Source of the DNA: Symsagittifera roscoffensis
Lineage: Eukaryota > Xenacoelomorpha > Acoela > Convolutidae
Reading direction: 5' to 3'
DNA length: 64,000 nt
Assembly: GCF_963678635.1 (NCBI RefSeq)
Contig: NC_087067.1
Span: forward strand, 8,105,716 to 8,169,715
Shown: positions 21,901-28,639 of the stretch, one piece after another
Numbering within the stretch: the first letter of the stretch is position 1
Layout of the letters: the number at the start of each line of letters is the position of its first letter
The notes under the pieces: generated by a model
Seen by the model: the letters and a program-made list of their open reading frames with translations, nothing else
Told to the model about the DNA's origin: nothing
Databases searched by the model: none
Program-made: the position numbers and the translations under genes

Positions 21901-22306
21901 CGAAAATAAAACTTGATTTAAAGGAAAGAATAATTCTGAAACGCGCTTTTCGTAGCCCTTTAAGCCGATATTTGGAATCAAATGGATTTTTTCCTTCATG
22001 AGTTTTCATTAAAACTTGAAAAAAATATCATCTATTTAGATCCCTAAACCAGAAATTAGCGCATGCATTTCAGTTAGATAACTATTTTTTTGACAAGATA
22101 GCAAACTGTTTCAGGTGCGTTTAAATTAACAAAATGTTGTTTAAATAAAAAGCGGAACAACAGAAGTCTGGCAATTATTTAAGTCAAACCGTCTTTTCTC
22201 TATAAGATGATTTGACTAATTCTAGGAGGTGTCTAAGATTGGTTTTCATGAATCATTGCGTGCATACCTGACAGGAGACTGCCGCCAAAACTACTAAACT
22301 GGCCAT
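640..22306 (-). CDS. Claudin/PMP22-superfamily four-TM protein, CACNG (calcium-channel gamma/TARP)-like; complete, 7 coding exons
   Basis: Seven exons join in consistent phase: 22306-22268, 11494-11430, 11154-11039, 7849-7712, 6844-6685, 1591-1446, 905-640, giving 930 nt, or 309 residues plus stop. Visible: TM1 at about 1-31 ending TTYWLL; extracellular loop 1 with N-glycosylation site NTS (38-40), GLW (48-50) and the cysteine pair C53/C66; TM2 about 82-104; TM3 about 114-130; GWSYY (144-148) leading into TM4 about 150-170; then a hydrophilic Ser/Thr-rich cytoplasmic tail of about 135 residues ending LSV. The W-GLW-C-C signature is the claudin/EMP/CACNG hallmark. The YW after TM1, the GWSYY before TM4, the length and the long tail favour CACNG/TARP-like over classic claudin. 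Such proteins sit in the plasma membrane as channel or receptor auxiliaries or junction components; which applies here is inference. The start is ATG in context AACTATGGCC; the upstream frame has a stop in the preceding exon. Introns are 274 bp to 10.8 kb, full of mobile DNA. Confidence 0.85.
965..1052. repeat. C-run plus (CA)n/(GCAC)n microsatellite
   Basis: A run of about 15 C is followed by GCGC, (AC)n, (GCAC)n and (AC)n. It lies in the last intron of the CACNG-like gene. Confidence 0.95.
1446..1591 (-). CDS. CACNG-like gene, exon 7 (cytoplasmic tail, acidic)
   Basis: Acceptor CTTATTCAG/G, donor AGAAAG/GTGAAA. It encodes an acidic, Pro-containing tail segment (PEIKPEPTDEIETEKILRGL...). 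146 nt; phases match exons 6 and 8 exactly. The GC content stands out from the flanking introns. Confidence 0.8.
2880..3368 (-). CDS. 162-codon Lys/Glu/Ser-rich ORF within the decayed retroelement
   Basis: An uninterrupted minus-strand frame from ATG to TGA, highly charged in its first 100 residues and ending in a less charged segment (FHTLSKTIHC...). Not recognised. It most likely survives from the 3' region of the retroelement relic around it. Its AT-rich codon use gives no support for a host gene. Confidence 0.3.
   Translation of the reverse strand: MVKMLGKFAFDSAQASRINRHNRRGEEATREGGYNIKDEINSQEEQSQTISKKNKKTGEGREILKCRSVDRWKVAEDKARETKSHLKSEKIWKATKVAGKFIRGYQDKLSGQNSSALTLFHTLSKTIHCAVINFYEAEQHTLRQTSDELVFSKTLIHNIGVG
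2880..6290 (-). pseudogene. Decayed Ty3/gypsy-like retroelement relic
   Basis: The minus strand carries coding-like, stop-riddled sequence. About 4600-4740 reads like an integrase C-terminus (ERFKKAEKQE...FKSGNLVRYHRKINLKSDG). Further on, about 3420-3480 reads VPIAVKFNPSNLATGPIRKIQ, and 2880-3368 is a 162-codon Lys/Glu/Ser-rich open frame comparable in character to the post-integrase regions of the gypsy copies at 18.0-19.3 kb and 42.1-43.0 kb. Near 5890-5930 a TDSGS-like aspartic protease motif can be read. No LTRs were found and no frame is intact. It lies in intron 6 of the CACNG-like gene, in the same orientation. An alternative is another LTR class or a LINE. Confidence 0.45.
6404..6614. 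repeat. (ATT/ATG)n trinucleotide microsatellite
   Basis: About 200 bp of interrupted ATT/ATG triplets. It begins about 70 bp from the donor of exon 6 of the CACNG-like gene. It produces an Asn/His-rich spurious minus-strand frame. Confidence 0.95.
6685..6844 (-). CDS. CACNG-like gene, exon 6 (TM3, loop 2, TM4)
   Basis: Acceptor TATTTCAG/GTGTG. It encodes VFLVISLCIF, a loop with YEAFHVGWSYY, and TM4 through FVFIYFFCRP. The donor is ambiguous. CCTGA/GTCAGT (used here) and a GC donor TGCAG/GCCTGA 6 nt earlier both keep phase, differing by two residues (RPEPEIK versus RPEIK). Confidence 0.85.
6924..6952. repeat. C-run followed by (CT)n
   Basis: About 12 C, then about nine CT dinucleotides, in intron 5 of the CACNG-like gene. 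Confidence 0.9.
7712..7849 (-). CDS. CACNG-like gene, exon 5 (TM2 and start of TM3)
   Basis: Acceptor GTTTAG/AATGG, donor TTCCA/GTTTCG. It encodes EWWNASRSF, TM2 (IVMSSVVSLMALVAYF), an Arg/Gly-containing turn and the start of TM3. A GA-start intron 13 nt earlier would also keep phase, but it would shorten TM3; the GT donor gives a full-length helix. Confidence 0.85.
8592..9588. mobile_element. CCCGGGTTGACC-ended non-autonomous element, copy 1
   Basis: Starts ACCCGGGTTGACCTCCAT and ends GGTCAACCCGG, so the ends are inverted repeats. The interior starts with three 30-bp units (ACCGAAAATGCTTATCTTAC...), then AT-rich sequence. It closes with inverted versions of the words ATCATACAATTTCCATA and TGTATGATAGGCATT. 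No ORF of note. It lies in intron 4 of the CACNG-like gene. Confidence 0.75.
10300..10538. mobile_element. Degenerate GGCTCTTTTTCC-type MITE (family G)
   Basis: It contains the family interior words GTGATGTAACGAGTGATTTT, CCTAATTAGTCCGC and CAATGTGAACA, and the right end GCAGGTGGGGGAAAAG. The left terminus is decayed, so the start is approximate. Confidence 0.55.
11039..11154 (-). CDS. CACNG-like gene, exon 4 (extracellular loop 1 with GLW-C-C motif)
   Basis: Acceptor GGCCCAG/G, strong donor CCTG/GTGAGT. It encodes the diagnostic loop: NTS glycosylation site, DNYGLWVFC and a second Cys 13 residues later (PVPCEYI). 116 nt, phase 2 to 1; only 274 bp from exon 3. Confidence 0.9.
11430..11494 (-). 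CDS. CACNG-like gene, exon 3 (second half of TM1)
   Basis: Acceptor ACTGCAG/GTTGCA, donor CCCCAA/GTCAGT. It encodes VASLALIALSAFTTYWLLRNP plus two nt of a Lys codon. The YW after TM1 is a family feature. 65 nt, phase 0 to 2. Confidence 0.85.
12551..12897. mobile_element. hAT-like MITE (CAGGGGCGGA TIR), 347 bp
   Basis: The left end CAGGGGCGCAATTA and the right end TAGTTCCGCCCCTG are inverted repeats. Flanks are ACTTAGCT and ATTTAGCT, an 8-bp target duplication with one mismatch. The interior has a poly-G tract, AGATATTCATTTTTGGCTAA and a GGCGCC/GCGC-rich segment shared with the copies at 35.8 and 51.1 kb. Ends beginning CAG with 8-bp duplications are typical of hAT elements. Non-coding. Confidence 0.85.
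13298..14217. mobile_element. CCCGGGTTGACC-ended element, copy 2
   Basis: Starts TCCCGGGTTGACCTCCATG and ends TTGGTGAACCCGGGT. The interior has the same order as copy 1, including a Cys/Phe-coding-looking but stop-rich AT segment and inverted CATATATGGAAATT-type words. It lies in intron 2 of the CACNG-like gene. Confidence 0.75.
14690..15220 (+). mobile_element. Twin-hairpin element (family F), copy 1, 531 bp
   Basis: Begins CAAGACTACTCGTATCAGGG. The left hairpin CAGGGCGAAGCCCTG is followed by AATGTTCCGACTGC. The body includes AAAGGATAGATTTCGCT, GCGTTAATAGCGCGAAA-like and GGCAATCTTTAAACC blocks. It ends in hairpin CTTTCGTATCGAAAG then TCGGAACAA. The same layout occurs at 59590 and 62383. Confidence 0.8.
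15221..15530 (+). other. Unexplained GC-richer stretch after the twin-hairpin element
   Basis: About 300 bp with mixed base composition, unlike the surrounding AT-rich intron, open in the plus frame from 15151 to 15522. That frame starts inside the mobile element, contains many Cys and has no homology I recognise. It could be mobile DNA or a relic exon; no splice sites are convincing. Confidence 0.25.
16787..17269 (+). pseudogene. gag: gag N-terminal part of the deleted gypsy element
   Basis: Open frame of 160 codons; its first part overlaps the proposed LTR end, and the real start is probably the internal MDMGIPVFW Met. It carries the DPPWKFKIRLDQFMFA block, which resembles the gag start of the element at 37.9 kb (EPPMLWEFWLNRFQ). 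The frame is lost near 17260 and continues in another frame. Confidence 0.65.
17247..17570 (+). pseudogene. gag: gag capsid part of the deleted gypsy element
   Basis: It encodes NNTYERYRLFSRAQESGETL...LVRDLFISRL, clearly alignable with NKTYETFQLLARKKHIRESL...ILRDVFNVNM in the element at 38.2 kb. It is frame-shifted relative to the preceding gag piece and ends at TAA just before the internal deletion. Confidence 0.75.
17606..17980 (+). pseudogene. pol: Integrase C-terminal fragment (pol) of the deleted gypsy element
   Basis: Begins GDHRGCGLVERTIQTIKRRL. VERTI holds the last acidic residue of the integrase D,D-35-E triad. SPFEAHFGRLPKTEL follows, as expected for Ty3/gypsy integrase. The first two Asp residues and everything upstream in pol are missing. 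Confidence 0.8.
17994..18806 (+). CDS. 270-codon charged post-integrase ORF of the gypsy element
   Basis: A long open frame, overlapping the reading phase lost by integrase. It is Lys/Glu/Ser/Asn-rich with runs such as KKDGGTKKTN; there is no membrane segment, so it is not an env-like protein. It probably encodes the disordered tail of Pol or an accessory product. Its position matches the low-complexity region at 42.1-43.0 kb in the other element. Function unknown. Confidence 0.45.
   Translation: MLEANARWNTTRRDMSAKDIKRINDATSTINPYLRKELLYSWEYGFIEDKPEEEGQRSPNLLRKDESRKSGKVLTNPLKRKVQSEAPHTVKTAAGAIFKKSDIAESKNDTGDLRDKSQKKVQSRRSPHGNEPKSRTRKKDGGTKKTNSESEEKPEIQERSEMENTAALYQDSQQNVTSKDIEVNGWLNFAIKRAKPNNADPVLGNASSSEPKGVRKKDKKRTCQGARKQKAAAAVSQKNKTDEHEETNKLSTTAKAYTVNTSTPRKEMKV
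18825..19316 (+). CDS. 163-codon terminal ORF of the gypsy element (Pol C-terminus-like)
   Basis: It contains VRRSGRQTKNKGPSRYGNPV, typical of the extreme C-terminus of Ty3/gypsy Pol, preceded by an acidic stretch and followed by a helical-looking segment. It ends at TGA before the polypurine tract. A frame change separates it from the preceding 270-codon ORF. Confidence 0.5.
   Translation: MTSAEKILETFHSRDLIPEDWNLLADQVLTRGVQRAAENVLKTMDTSGDEDNNAAQGFSDESGESDVTVRRSGRQTKNKGPSRYGNPVKHSVKLITTQQDIADLNKAALEAYRIKLATFKTDVNKPVETKLGLLETSFSSKVWNRGTEPCKNLECCMAGPPKL
19500..19800. mobile_element. hAT-like MITE fragment
   Basis: It contains CTTTGTACTATTTTGAGATA, GACCCAAAGGGTCCCCC, a GCGCGCGCC block and ACAACTTCTTGG-type words shared with the complete hAT-like MITEs at 12.5, 35.8 and 51.1 kb. 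Termini were not identified. It abuts the truncated 3' LTR of the gypsy element. Confidence 0.6.
19870..20045. repeat. Two tandem copies of a roughly 88-bp unit
   Basis: The block ATAGGCTACTGATTCAACAA through GGAATTGGAAAAACAAGG occurs twice head to tail with almost no differences. It is followed by a fragment of the twin-hairpin element (CTGCTCGTATCAGGGCGAAG, 20112-20131). Confidence 0.85.
20865..21579. mobile_element. TA-flanked foldback element, 715 bp (Tc1/mariner-type ends)
   Basis: Ends are CAGTGCTGATTTAAATTATC and its reverse complement, bordered by TA on both sides (20863-20864, 21580-21581). The similarity between arms does not stop at the termini. Blocks such as TTCGAAATTCTCAA, CCCCAAAAATGGG and ACTACTTTG recur in inverted order almost to the middle, so nearly the entire element is one imperfect inverted repeat. 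Non-coding. It lies in intron 2 of the CACNG-like gene. Confidence 0.9.
21600..22267. other. Intron 2 remainder, no feature seen
   Basis: AT-rich, no recognisable repeat or coding signal. Confidence 0.4.
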
Positions 22307-22354
22307 AGTTTCGGGACTCCAAATGTATGGTCGACGACTTCTCTTGTATGTCAC
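22268..22354 (-). CDS. CACNG-like gene, exon 2 (5' UTR part plus initiator ATG, first half of TM1)
   Basis: Acceptor TCGGCAG at the upstream side and donor CAG/GTATGC at the downstream side. Translation starts at ATG 22306-22304 and gives MASLVVLAAVSCQ, phase 0 into the next exon. The 48 nt before the ATG are open, but the upstream exon ending at 27589 has a TAG in that frame with no ATG after it, so this ATG is the likely start. Confidence 0.75.
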
Positions 22355-22499
22355 CTGCCGATAGGAAATTGTTAAGCTGTTGGATGTTGTTATATAATTA
22401 AACTGATGGTAGTTGGGTTCAATTTTTGTAGAAGAAAGTATCGCAAAAGCGTTGCTTAGATTTCCATGACTAAATTCTTTCAAATGGCCCATAACTTGG

Positions 22500-24440
22500 C
22501 CTCATTATAAGTAATCAAGATTTATTTTATTTTTTGGAATAATAATCAAAGTTTCAGTTCTAAAGGAAATAAACGGAAGTAGCCATTGTTTAAGGTAAAA
22601 TAAGATAATTTTTCAGAGTTTTAACTCAACCATCAATGATATGTTCTGGTTAAATTCTGATTCAAAATGTCAGAAAAAAATCAAAGCAAGCGAATTACCA
22701 GTAGTTTTTTTTACAAGAAAGTGAAAGTCTGGAACAATAAATTAGCGTTTAAACTTTGTTATTATCAATTAAGAAAATATTGGTACGTTTTTGGAAAAAA
22801 ATTTCAAAAATTGTTTAACCATTTTTTTAAAATTAATTTGAGAAGGGTTTCAGTTATTCAAATCTATAATAGTTAAGCTAAGATAAAGCAGCTAAAAGTT
22901 AGAGAAATTAATGATTTATCGAAAAAATTTAGATTGGTGCTTTTATGATTCTAATAGTTGTTTAGAAGAAGAATGAAAATTTTTCCTCTCTGCCTTTTCA
23001 CCTATATTGCCATTAAAAGGGGGGTTAATTTTTAGAATTTCGCTTTTAACTGGGTGTAAATTCCGGAATAAAGAAAAAAGCAAGTAAATAAGAATCTCTG
23101 TCTGTAGAGCATTTTGTGAGATATTTCATTACATTTTTGTATCAATTAACTGACATTTAGCTTCTTAGTTTTCCCAAGAGGGTAAAAACTTTTGGGTCGT
23201 CAGGCAGAGATTATGTTCAGAGATGGTAATGCATATCTTAATTTTTTAAAGAATTGGTTCAAATTGTAAGAAGTAAATTATGGAATAAATAACATTCGAT
23301 TGTCTGTTTTTTTGTCAAAAAACTCTTCGTTGAAATTGGGTAAACAAGCAAATCGAATGAACTGATTTATTTGTAAAGTGAATTTGCTCTCCAGCGTAAT
23401 TTAATTTGCAATGGAGTTAATGGAAATTTAACTTATTGGGTCATTCGAGTAGTTTAAATTAGGAAATCTGTTTTATAAGTTCAAACGCTGGGCTATTTTC
23501 TATCCATCAGAAAAGAAGGCCTTTGCAAGATTTGGTGTTTAGTGACGGTAGTGCATCTGAAATAGAACTTCTGTTTCAATTAGGCACATAATTTGTTTAA
23601 ATCTCGAGACATGGCTACAAAAAGAAAACTAGAGTTAAAGCTCAAGTGCTGATTTTGCAAAATCCTCCAGGGATTTTTAACTTGAAGATTTTTTTGTGGC
23701 CTCTGCCAAAAATTCTTCTCGATAATCAAATTGAAGTACGCCAGAACTGAAATTTAGCAAATCTGCTTGAAAATTTGGCAACTTCACATCGAAAGCTTTT
23801 TCTCACTAAAAAAATAGTAGGCATAATTTAAAATCGATTCGGCTTCGAAATCTGACCAAACAAAAAATGTGATAGTAAAAATAAATGAACCGCTAAGTTT
23901 TATTTAAAGCAATCCGCTGTTTTATTTTTTACTGACAGATTTATAAAAACAAAGCCAGTGGCTCAGAAAAGATGATTTTCCTTTTTTCGTCAGTTTTTAA
24001 ATCTTCCAATCATAAATTACTTGAATGACGTAATAGTTTTTTGATTACTGCAGAAGAAAATTGACAGTATAGAGGCGGATCAAGAAAATTCTTCACATAA
24101 ATGAGCAATCCAGAATTATTAATTTTCTTTCAAAAATTGTCAGTTAATGACACTTTGGTTGGCAAGGGGTTCGAATCCCTGAGGTGCAAGGCGTTGCAAT
24201 TGCTACCAACAAAAATTTATGCTATTATTATGCTACAAACAAAAAATTTTGCTGGTACCCTAGTCCACATACATGCACACACAAATTCTCAAAAAAAATC
24301 TTCATTTTGCTTGCATTTGGTCAGCAAAAACATTTTGTTTTTCTCCACGGAGGTCTTATTTGTTCTGGAAATAGTGTTGTATAATTTATAAAATCTTGAA
24401 GTCACCATTTGGACACCAACATAATTTTCAAAAAAAACCC
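22500..24440. other. Intron 1 of the CACNG-like gene, mostly unassigned
   Basis: AT-rich with no convincing ORF. Around 24160-24190 the word GGGGTTCGAATCCCTGAGG resembles a tRNA T-arm/B-box, but no tRNA fold surrounds it. Confidence 0.4.
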
Positions 24441-24499
24441 GTGGATCAAGAAAAACGGGTGATATGCTACAATAGGTGGTAATTTTAAGTATAGTGCAT

Positions 24500-26545
24500 G
24501 CCCGGGGTGACCTCCATAAACCGAAAATGCTAATCATACAATTTCATACACTTAGTCTATGGAAAAATGCTAGTCATATAAACTTCATACATTTTTGCAA
24601 AATGAGTTTAATCGAATTTCAAAGGTATTTTATTGTTGTTTTGGTATCGAAATTGGTATCTCTTCATTAAAAAAAGGGACAAAATGGTATGAAAAAAACT
24701 CTAATCATACAATTTCCATATATGAAAATTGTATGGCTAGCATTTAAAAAAAATTTTTTTTTGAAAAAAACGCTTTGAACAATCAATTTGACTGCAGGCA
24801 AAACATTTAGGCGTTTTTTGGGCTGCTACAACTGAAACTTTGACTTTTTTTATTTTCGTTTTTTGAAATAAAAAACACTAGTCATACAATTTCCATATAT
24901 GAAAATTGTATGACTAGCGTTTTTTAGAAATAAAAACCAAATTTGACAAAAGAATCCAAAATTTCCAGATCGTAGATAGGTAAATCAGCACATCAATTTG
25001 ATGAACTTGACGTGAACTTCTTGCAGTGACTCGTTTGTTTAAAATAGATTTTGTCAAACATCAAAAGGTGTTGTTGTCCTGAGCTCAAATTTGAAAAGAT
25101 ATTTTACCTGTGATCATTTTTTGTAAAGTTATGGGGGTTTAAAGATTGCCATTTTGGCAAATTTTGGACAATTAACGCGCGATATATTTTTTGCGGAGCT
25201 CTGTTTCGCCTTTGTGTTTTTACTAACTCGCTTTGCATTGGTCAAAAGAAGTTTTGAAGGTCATCAGAGGATTCGTATCTGAGAAGACCTAGTCGAGAGC
25301 AAGCCAATCGATGGCACCTAGAAACACGTTTTTGCACAGTTTTTACAGATAGGTAAATCAGCTTATCCAAAATTTCCAGATCGTAGATAGGTAAATCAGC
25401 ACATCAATTTGATGAACTTGACGTGAACTGCTTGCAGTGACTCGTTTGCTTAAAATAGATTTTGTCAGACATCAAAAGGTGTTGTTGTCCTGAGCTCAAA
25501 TTTGAAAAGATATTTTACCTGTGATCATTTTTTGTAAAGTTATGGGGGTTTAAAGATTGCCATTTTGGCAAATTTTGGGCAATTAACGCGCGATATATTT
25601 TTTGCGGAGCTCTGCTTCGCCTTTGTGTTTTTACTAACTCGCTTTGCATTGGTCAAAAGAAGTTTTGAAGGTCATCAGAGGATTCGTATCTGAGAAGACC
25701 TAGTCGAGAGTAAGCCAATCGATGGCACCTAGAAACACGTTTTTGCACAGTTTTTACCTTGTAAATCGGTACAATTTGGTGTTTCTGTGTGCCATAACTT
25801 GGTCAACTTCTGACTGCATCTTCTCATACATGATTTCAAAAGTGATCTCAAAAGTTGAAAATTCTCACGTGGGAATAATTTAGGATTTTTATGATGTTCG
25901 AATGTTTGTTGATGTTTAAATGTTTGTTTCAATTTTTCAACCTGAGTGTCAAATAAAAGTGTGTTTTATAGGGAACTCTTTTAGATGTTGATGTCAAATG
26001 TGATTGGAAGAGAAGAATTCCAGAAAATTGATGCCTCTGGTGGACTGTTTTTTGTTTTGGGTTACTCAGCTAGCTAACAAGTTTTTTTTTAATTTTTCTG
26101 AGGCAGTCCCTCCTGGTTTGGAGTCCCCCTAAAATAAGATTAAGAAATGCTCTGCTTTCTCAGTGTGTGAGGAGACTTGACTATGAGAAAACAAATTTTC
26201 TCTGGTTTTTTCTTCTCTCTTCAGAGACTGCTCGTCGTATGGGATGGGGATTAAAGTAGTTTTTTTGCCTCATTTTGCTGGATTTCTAATTGTTAAAAAA
26301 TGCTAGTCATAAAATTTTCATATATGAAAAATTTCTAAATTTTCAATTTCCATATATGAAAAAAAGCTAGTCATACACTTTCCATATATGAAAAAATGCT
26401 AGCCATACAATTTACATATATGAAAAAATACTAATCATAGACTTTTCATGCAATTTTCTGTACGTATGGAATTGCATGGAAAGTGTATGACTAGCATTTT
26501 TCCATATATGGAAATTCTATGACTAGCATTTTTGGTCAACCCGGG
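24500..26545. mobile_element. CCCGGGTTGACC-ended element, copy 3 (with internal insertion)
   Basis: Starts CCCGGGGTGACCTCCATAAA and ends TTGGTCAACCCGGG. It is flanked by TGCAT on both sides (24495-24499, 26546-26550), a likely 5-bp target duplication. Both end regions carry clusters of CATACAATTTCCATATATGA and its inverse. It is longer than copies 1 and 2 because a tandemly duplicated block (24956-25755) sits inside. Confidence 0.75.
24956..25755. repeat. 411-bp unit in two tandem copies, containing part of the twin-hairpin element in reverse
   Basis: The unit beginning CCAAAATTTCCAGATCG at 24956 restarts at 25367 and is nearly identical over almost its full length. Within each unit, TGAGCTCAAATTTGAAAAGA, GGTTTAAAGATTGCC and AATTAACGCGCGATAT are the reverse complement of family F body blocks. 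Confidence 0.85.
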
Positions 26546-26959
26546 TGCATTAAATTTGAGAACAAAATGCATGATATAGTCATTTCAATTTCAATCAATT
26601 GTACATGCTGCTAAAATAGTTTTTATAAATACATTACTCTGCCAGATAAAAAATTACTGAAAAACTCAAATGTTACTCTTCTTTTGCCAAAAAATTTGGC
26701 TTCTGAAAAAATTTGTAAATACAGTGCGAAGTATAACAAAAAGTGATCCAGCTATTTAACTTAAAATTACCACCTATTGTAATATATCACCGAAAAACGG
26801 GCTTACTTTTTTTTGGTTTTTCAGCCTGATTCTCACGGCAGACTTAGTAATACGCTTTATGCTTTAAGTCTGGTCCTGCTTTTTTCTAGAAAATTTTAGC
26901 TATTTTTTCTTTTATTTTGCTAGCTTCTTAATCTTTTTGATTTTATTCCTTGCTTAGGA

Positions 26960-27330
26960 AAACAACAGAAAGTGTAGGGATGGAAAACCATTTTTTTTTC
27001 AGGTTGGAAATTCTTTGCAAAATTTAAATTTCTCGAAATTATTGTCGACCACGATCAAATTATTTTCCAAGCTCACCAAAAACACCCTAGGAACCCTATT
27101 TTGACAACAATGTCTCGCTGCATGCAAGTTTTTGAAAAAGAAAGTTCAATAGGCGCATTTTAGGAACTTTTCGTAGGGTTTTGCGCTCACACTCAAAACT
27201 AATATATATTGGTGCCAAAAGCTCCTTTAGAAAAATCTAATTGTCGATCAGCCGAAAATTCCTGTCGCAAAATAGTACTAAATGATTCGGTTTGAAAATA
27301 GTACTAAATTTTTTAATTTTTTGTCACACA
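26960..27330. mobile_element. Degenerate hAT-like MITE fragment
   Basis: TTGGTGCCAAAAGCTCCTTT and CAAAATAGTACTAAATG recall the hAT-like MITE interior; no termini were identified. Low certainty over limits. Confidence 0.35.
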
Positions 27331-27588
27331 AATATGACAAGTTTAAAATTGAACTTGAAATTTGAATTGAATACAATAAAATTTTAAATGTTGCTAGGCA
27401 AAGATATTTTACAGTTTCCCATGTATTTATTATCTTTTAGCTGATAGAATTCAGAGATGCGGAGTATGTAAATAGCTCTTTTTTTCAATTAATATGCAAA
27501 AATTTGGAGGTCAAGTCTCGACCTCGAAAGTATGTCAACCTTAATTTGTAAAAAAAACTTTTAAATACAAAATTAGAAAACTACTTAC

Positions 27589-27700
27589 CTTTGGCGGTAA
27601 TATGCAATGAGGGAAAACCCCCTGCTAATAAATCGAACTCATCATAACTGATTAAAGGCAACAAAATCGGTGACTCGAAACGGAGCCATGATAAACGTGG
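27589..27700 (-). other. Probable 5' UTR exon of the CACNG-like gene (upstream limit unknown)
   Basis: A strong donor, GCCAAAG/GTAAGT, lies on the minus strand at 27589, followed by 5.2 kb of intron to exon 2. No reading frame here continues into the MASL frame: the relevant frame has a TAG with no later ATG. It is therefore best read as untranslated. The 5' limit given is arbitrary. Confidence 0.45.
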
Positions 27701-28335
27701 AGACAATTCGAACAAACAAATTGAACTCCATCATGAATTCATGAATGCGACGGGTGAAATTGGTATTAAAAATGAAGGTAGAGAAATGAAAAATTGTGTA
27801 TTTTTTTTCGGTCACTGCAAGGCGGCAGGCGGTGCAGTAAATTGCCACCAAATTTAGTAGCCCATTAAAAGGCGGGGATTTTCTGTGCGCTAAGCTGGCC
27901 TTTAATTTTTAAGCCACTGTTTTGGGGCTGAAAAAAACGGGGACTGTGACTTTTTACACTGTCGATAGCCGCCTATAATTTCCGTTTTATTTTCCCCATA
28001 AATTATCAACTGCTGATTCTCCCGTCATTCCCTGCAAATACAAAATATTGTCATTTTTGAGGCCAAGATTACGTAATATAAGTTGCGCTAGCCTCAATGA
28101 CATAATACTTGACCATCTTTTTGGAGGCGGACGTGATTCAAAAGGCTGAATTTTTTGGATATTCGTTGGAAAATAGGATAAGAGGGCGCGAAGGTTAAGG
28201 AGGAGCCTCATTTTTGCCCAACTTCACACCCGAATGGTCAGTGTACCGAAAAACCAATCGGGCTCATTGGACCGAATGAACAAAGCCGAAAAATTTTATT
28301 TTTCAAAAAATTTTCTATATTAGTTTTTTTTCATG

Positions 28336-28625
28336 TAGGGGAGCGGCGGATAAGTGATTATGTCTCCGCCTCTCAATCGAAGGGTCGGATGTTCGAGGCC
28401 CACCATGATCCGTGCTCGTTGCTTAAGGGAGAGGCAAAAATACCCAGCCTGTAATAAAATTGCATGTAGTTTTTAAGCAGGGTGCAACAGCGGTTCTTCG
28501 TGAAGAGCTGAACAGCTCGTATGTTGGTCCTTTCCCTTGTGGATAAACGTTCTTACTATGCAGCTTTGATGTTCCGACAAACGAGGAGTTTGAAAGGTCC
28601 ATGGGTTAATGGTTAATAGTAGTTT
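28336..28625 (+). mobile_element. tRNA-like SINE
   Basis: 28336-28405 resembles a decayed tRNA: GGATAAGTGATTATG (D-arm/A-box region), CCTCTCAATCG (anticodon-loop-like, possible CTC) and GATGTTCGAGGCCCACC (B-box/T-arm). An unrelated body follows, ending in TTAATGGTTAATAG-like sequence. The T-stem no longer pairs, so it is a pseudo-tRNA head, not a functional tRNA. Confidence 0.5.
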
Positions 28626-28639
28626 TTCCGGCTTAGTTG

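Noticed and set aside
24160-24192. GGGGTTCGAATCCCTGAGG as a tRNA gene
   Set aside because: Only a T-arm-like word is present; no acceptor, D or anticodon arm can be built around it. The phrase also occurs inside hAT-like MITEs.
27642-27851. 69-codon minus-strand ORF as an N-terminal exon of the CACNG-like gene
   Set aside because: It ends in a stop before the donor at 27589, and no frame of that exon runs into the MASL frame.
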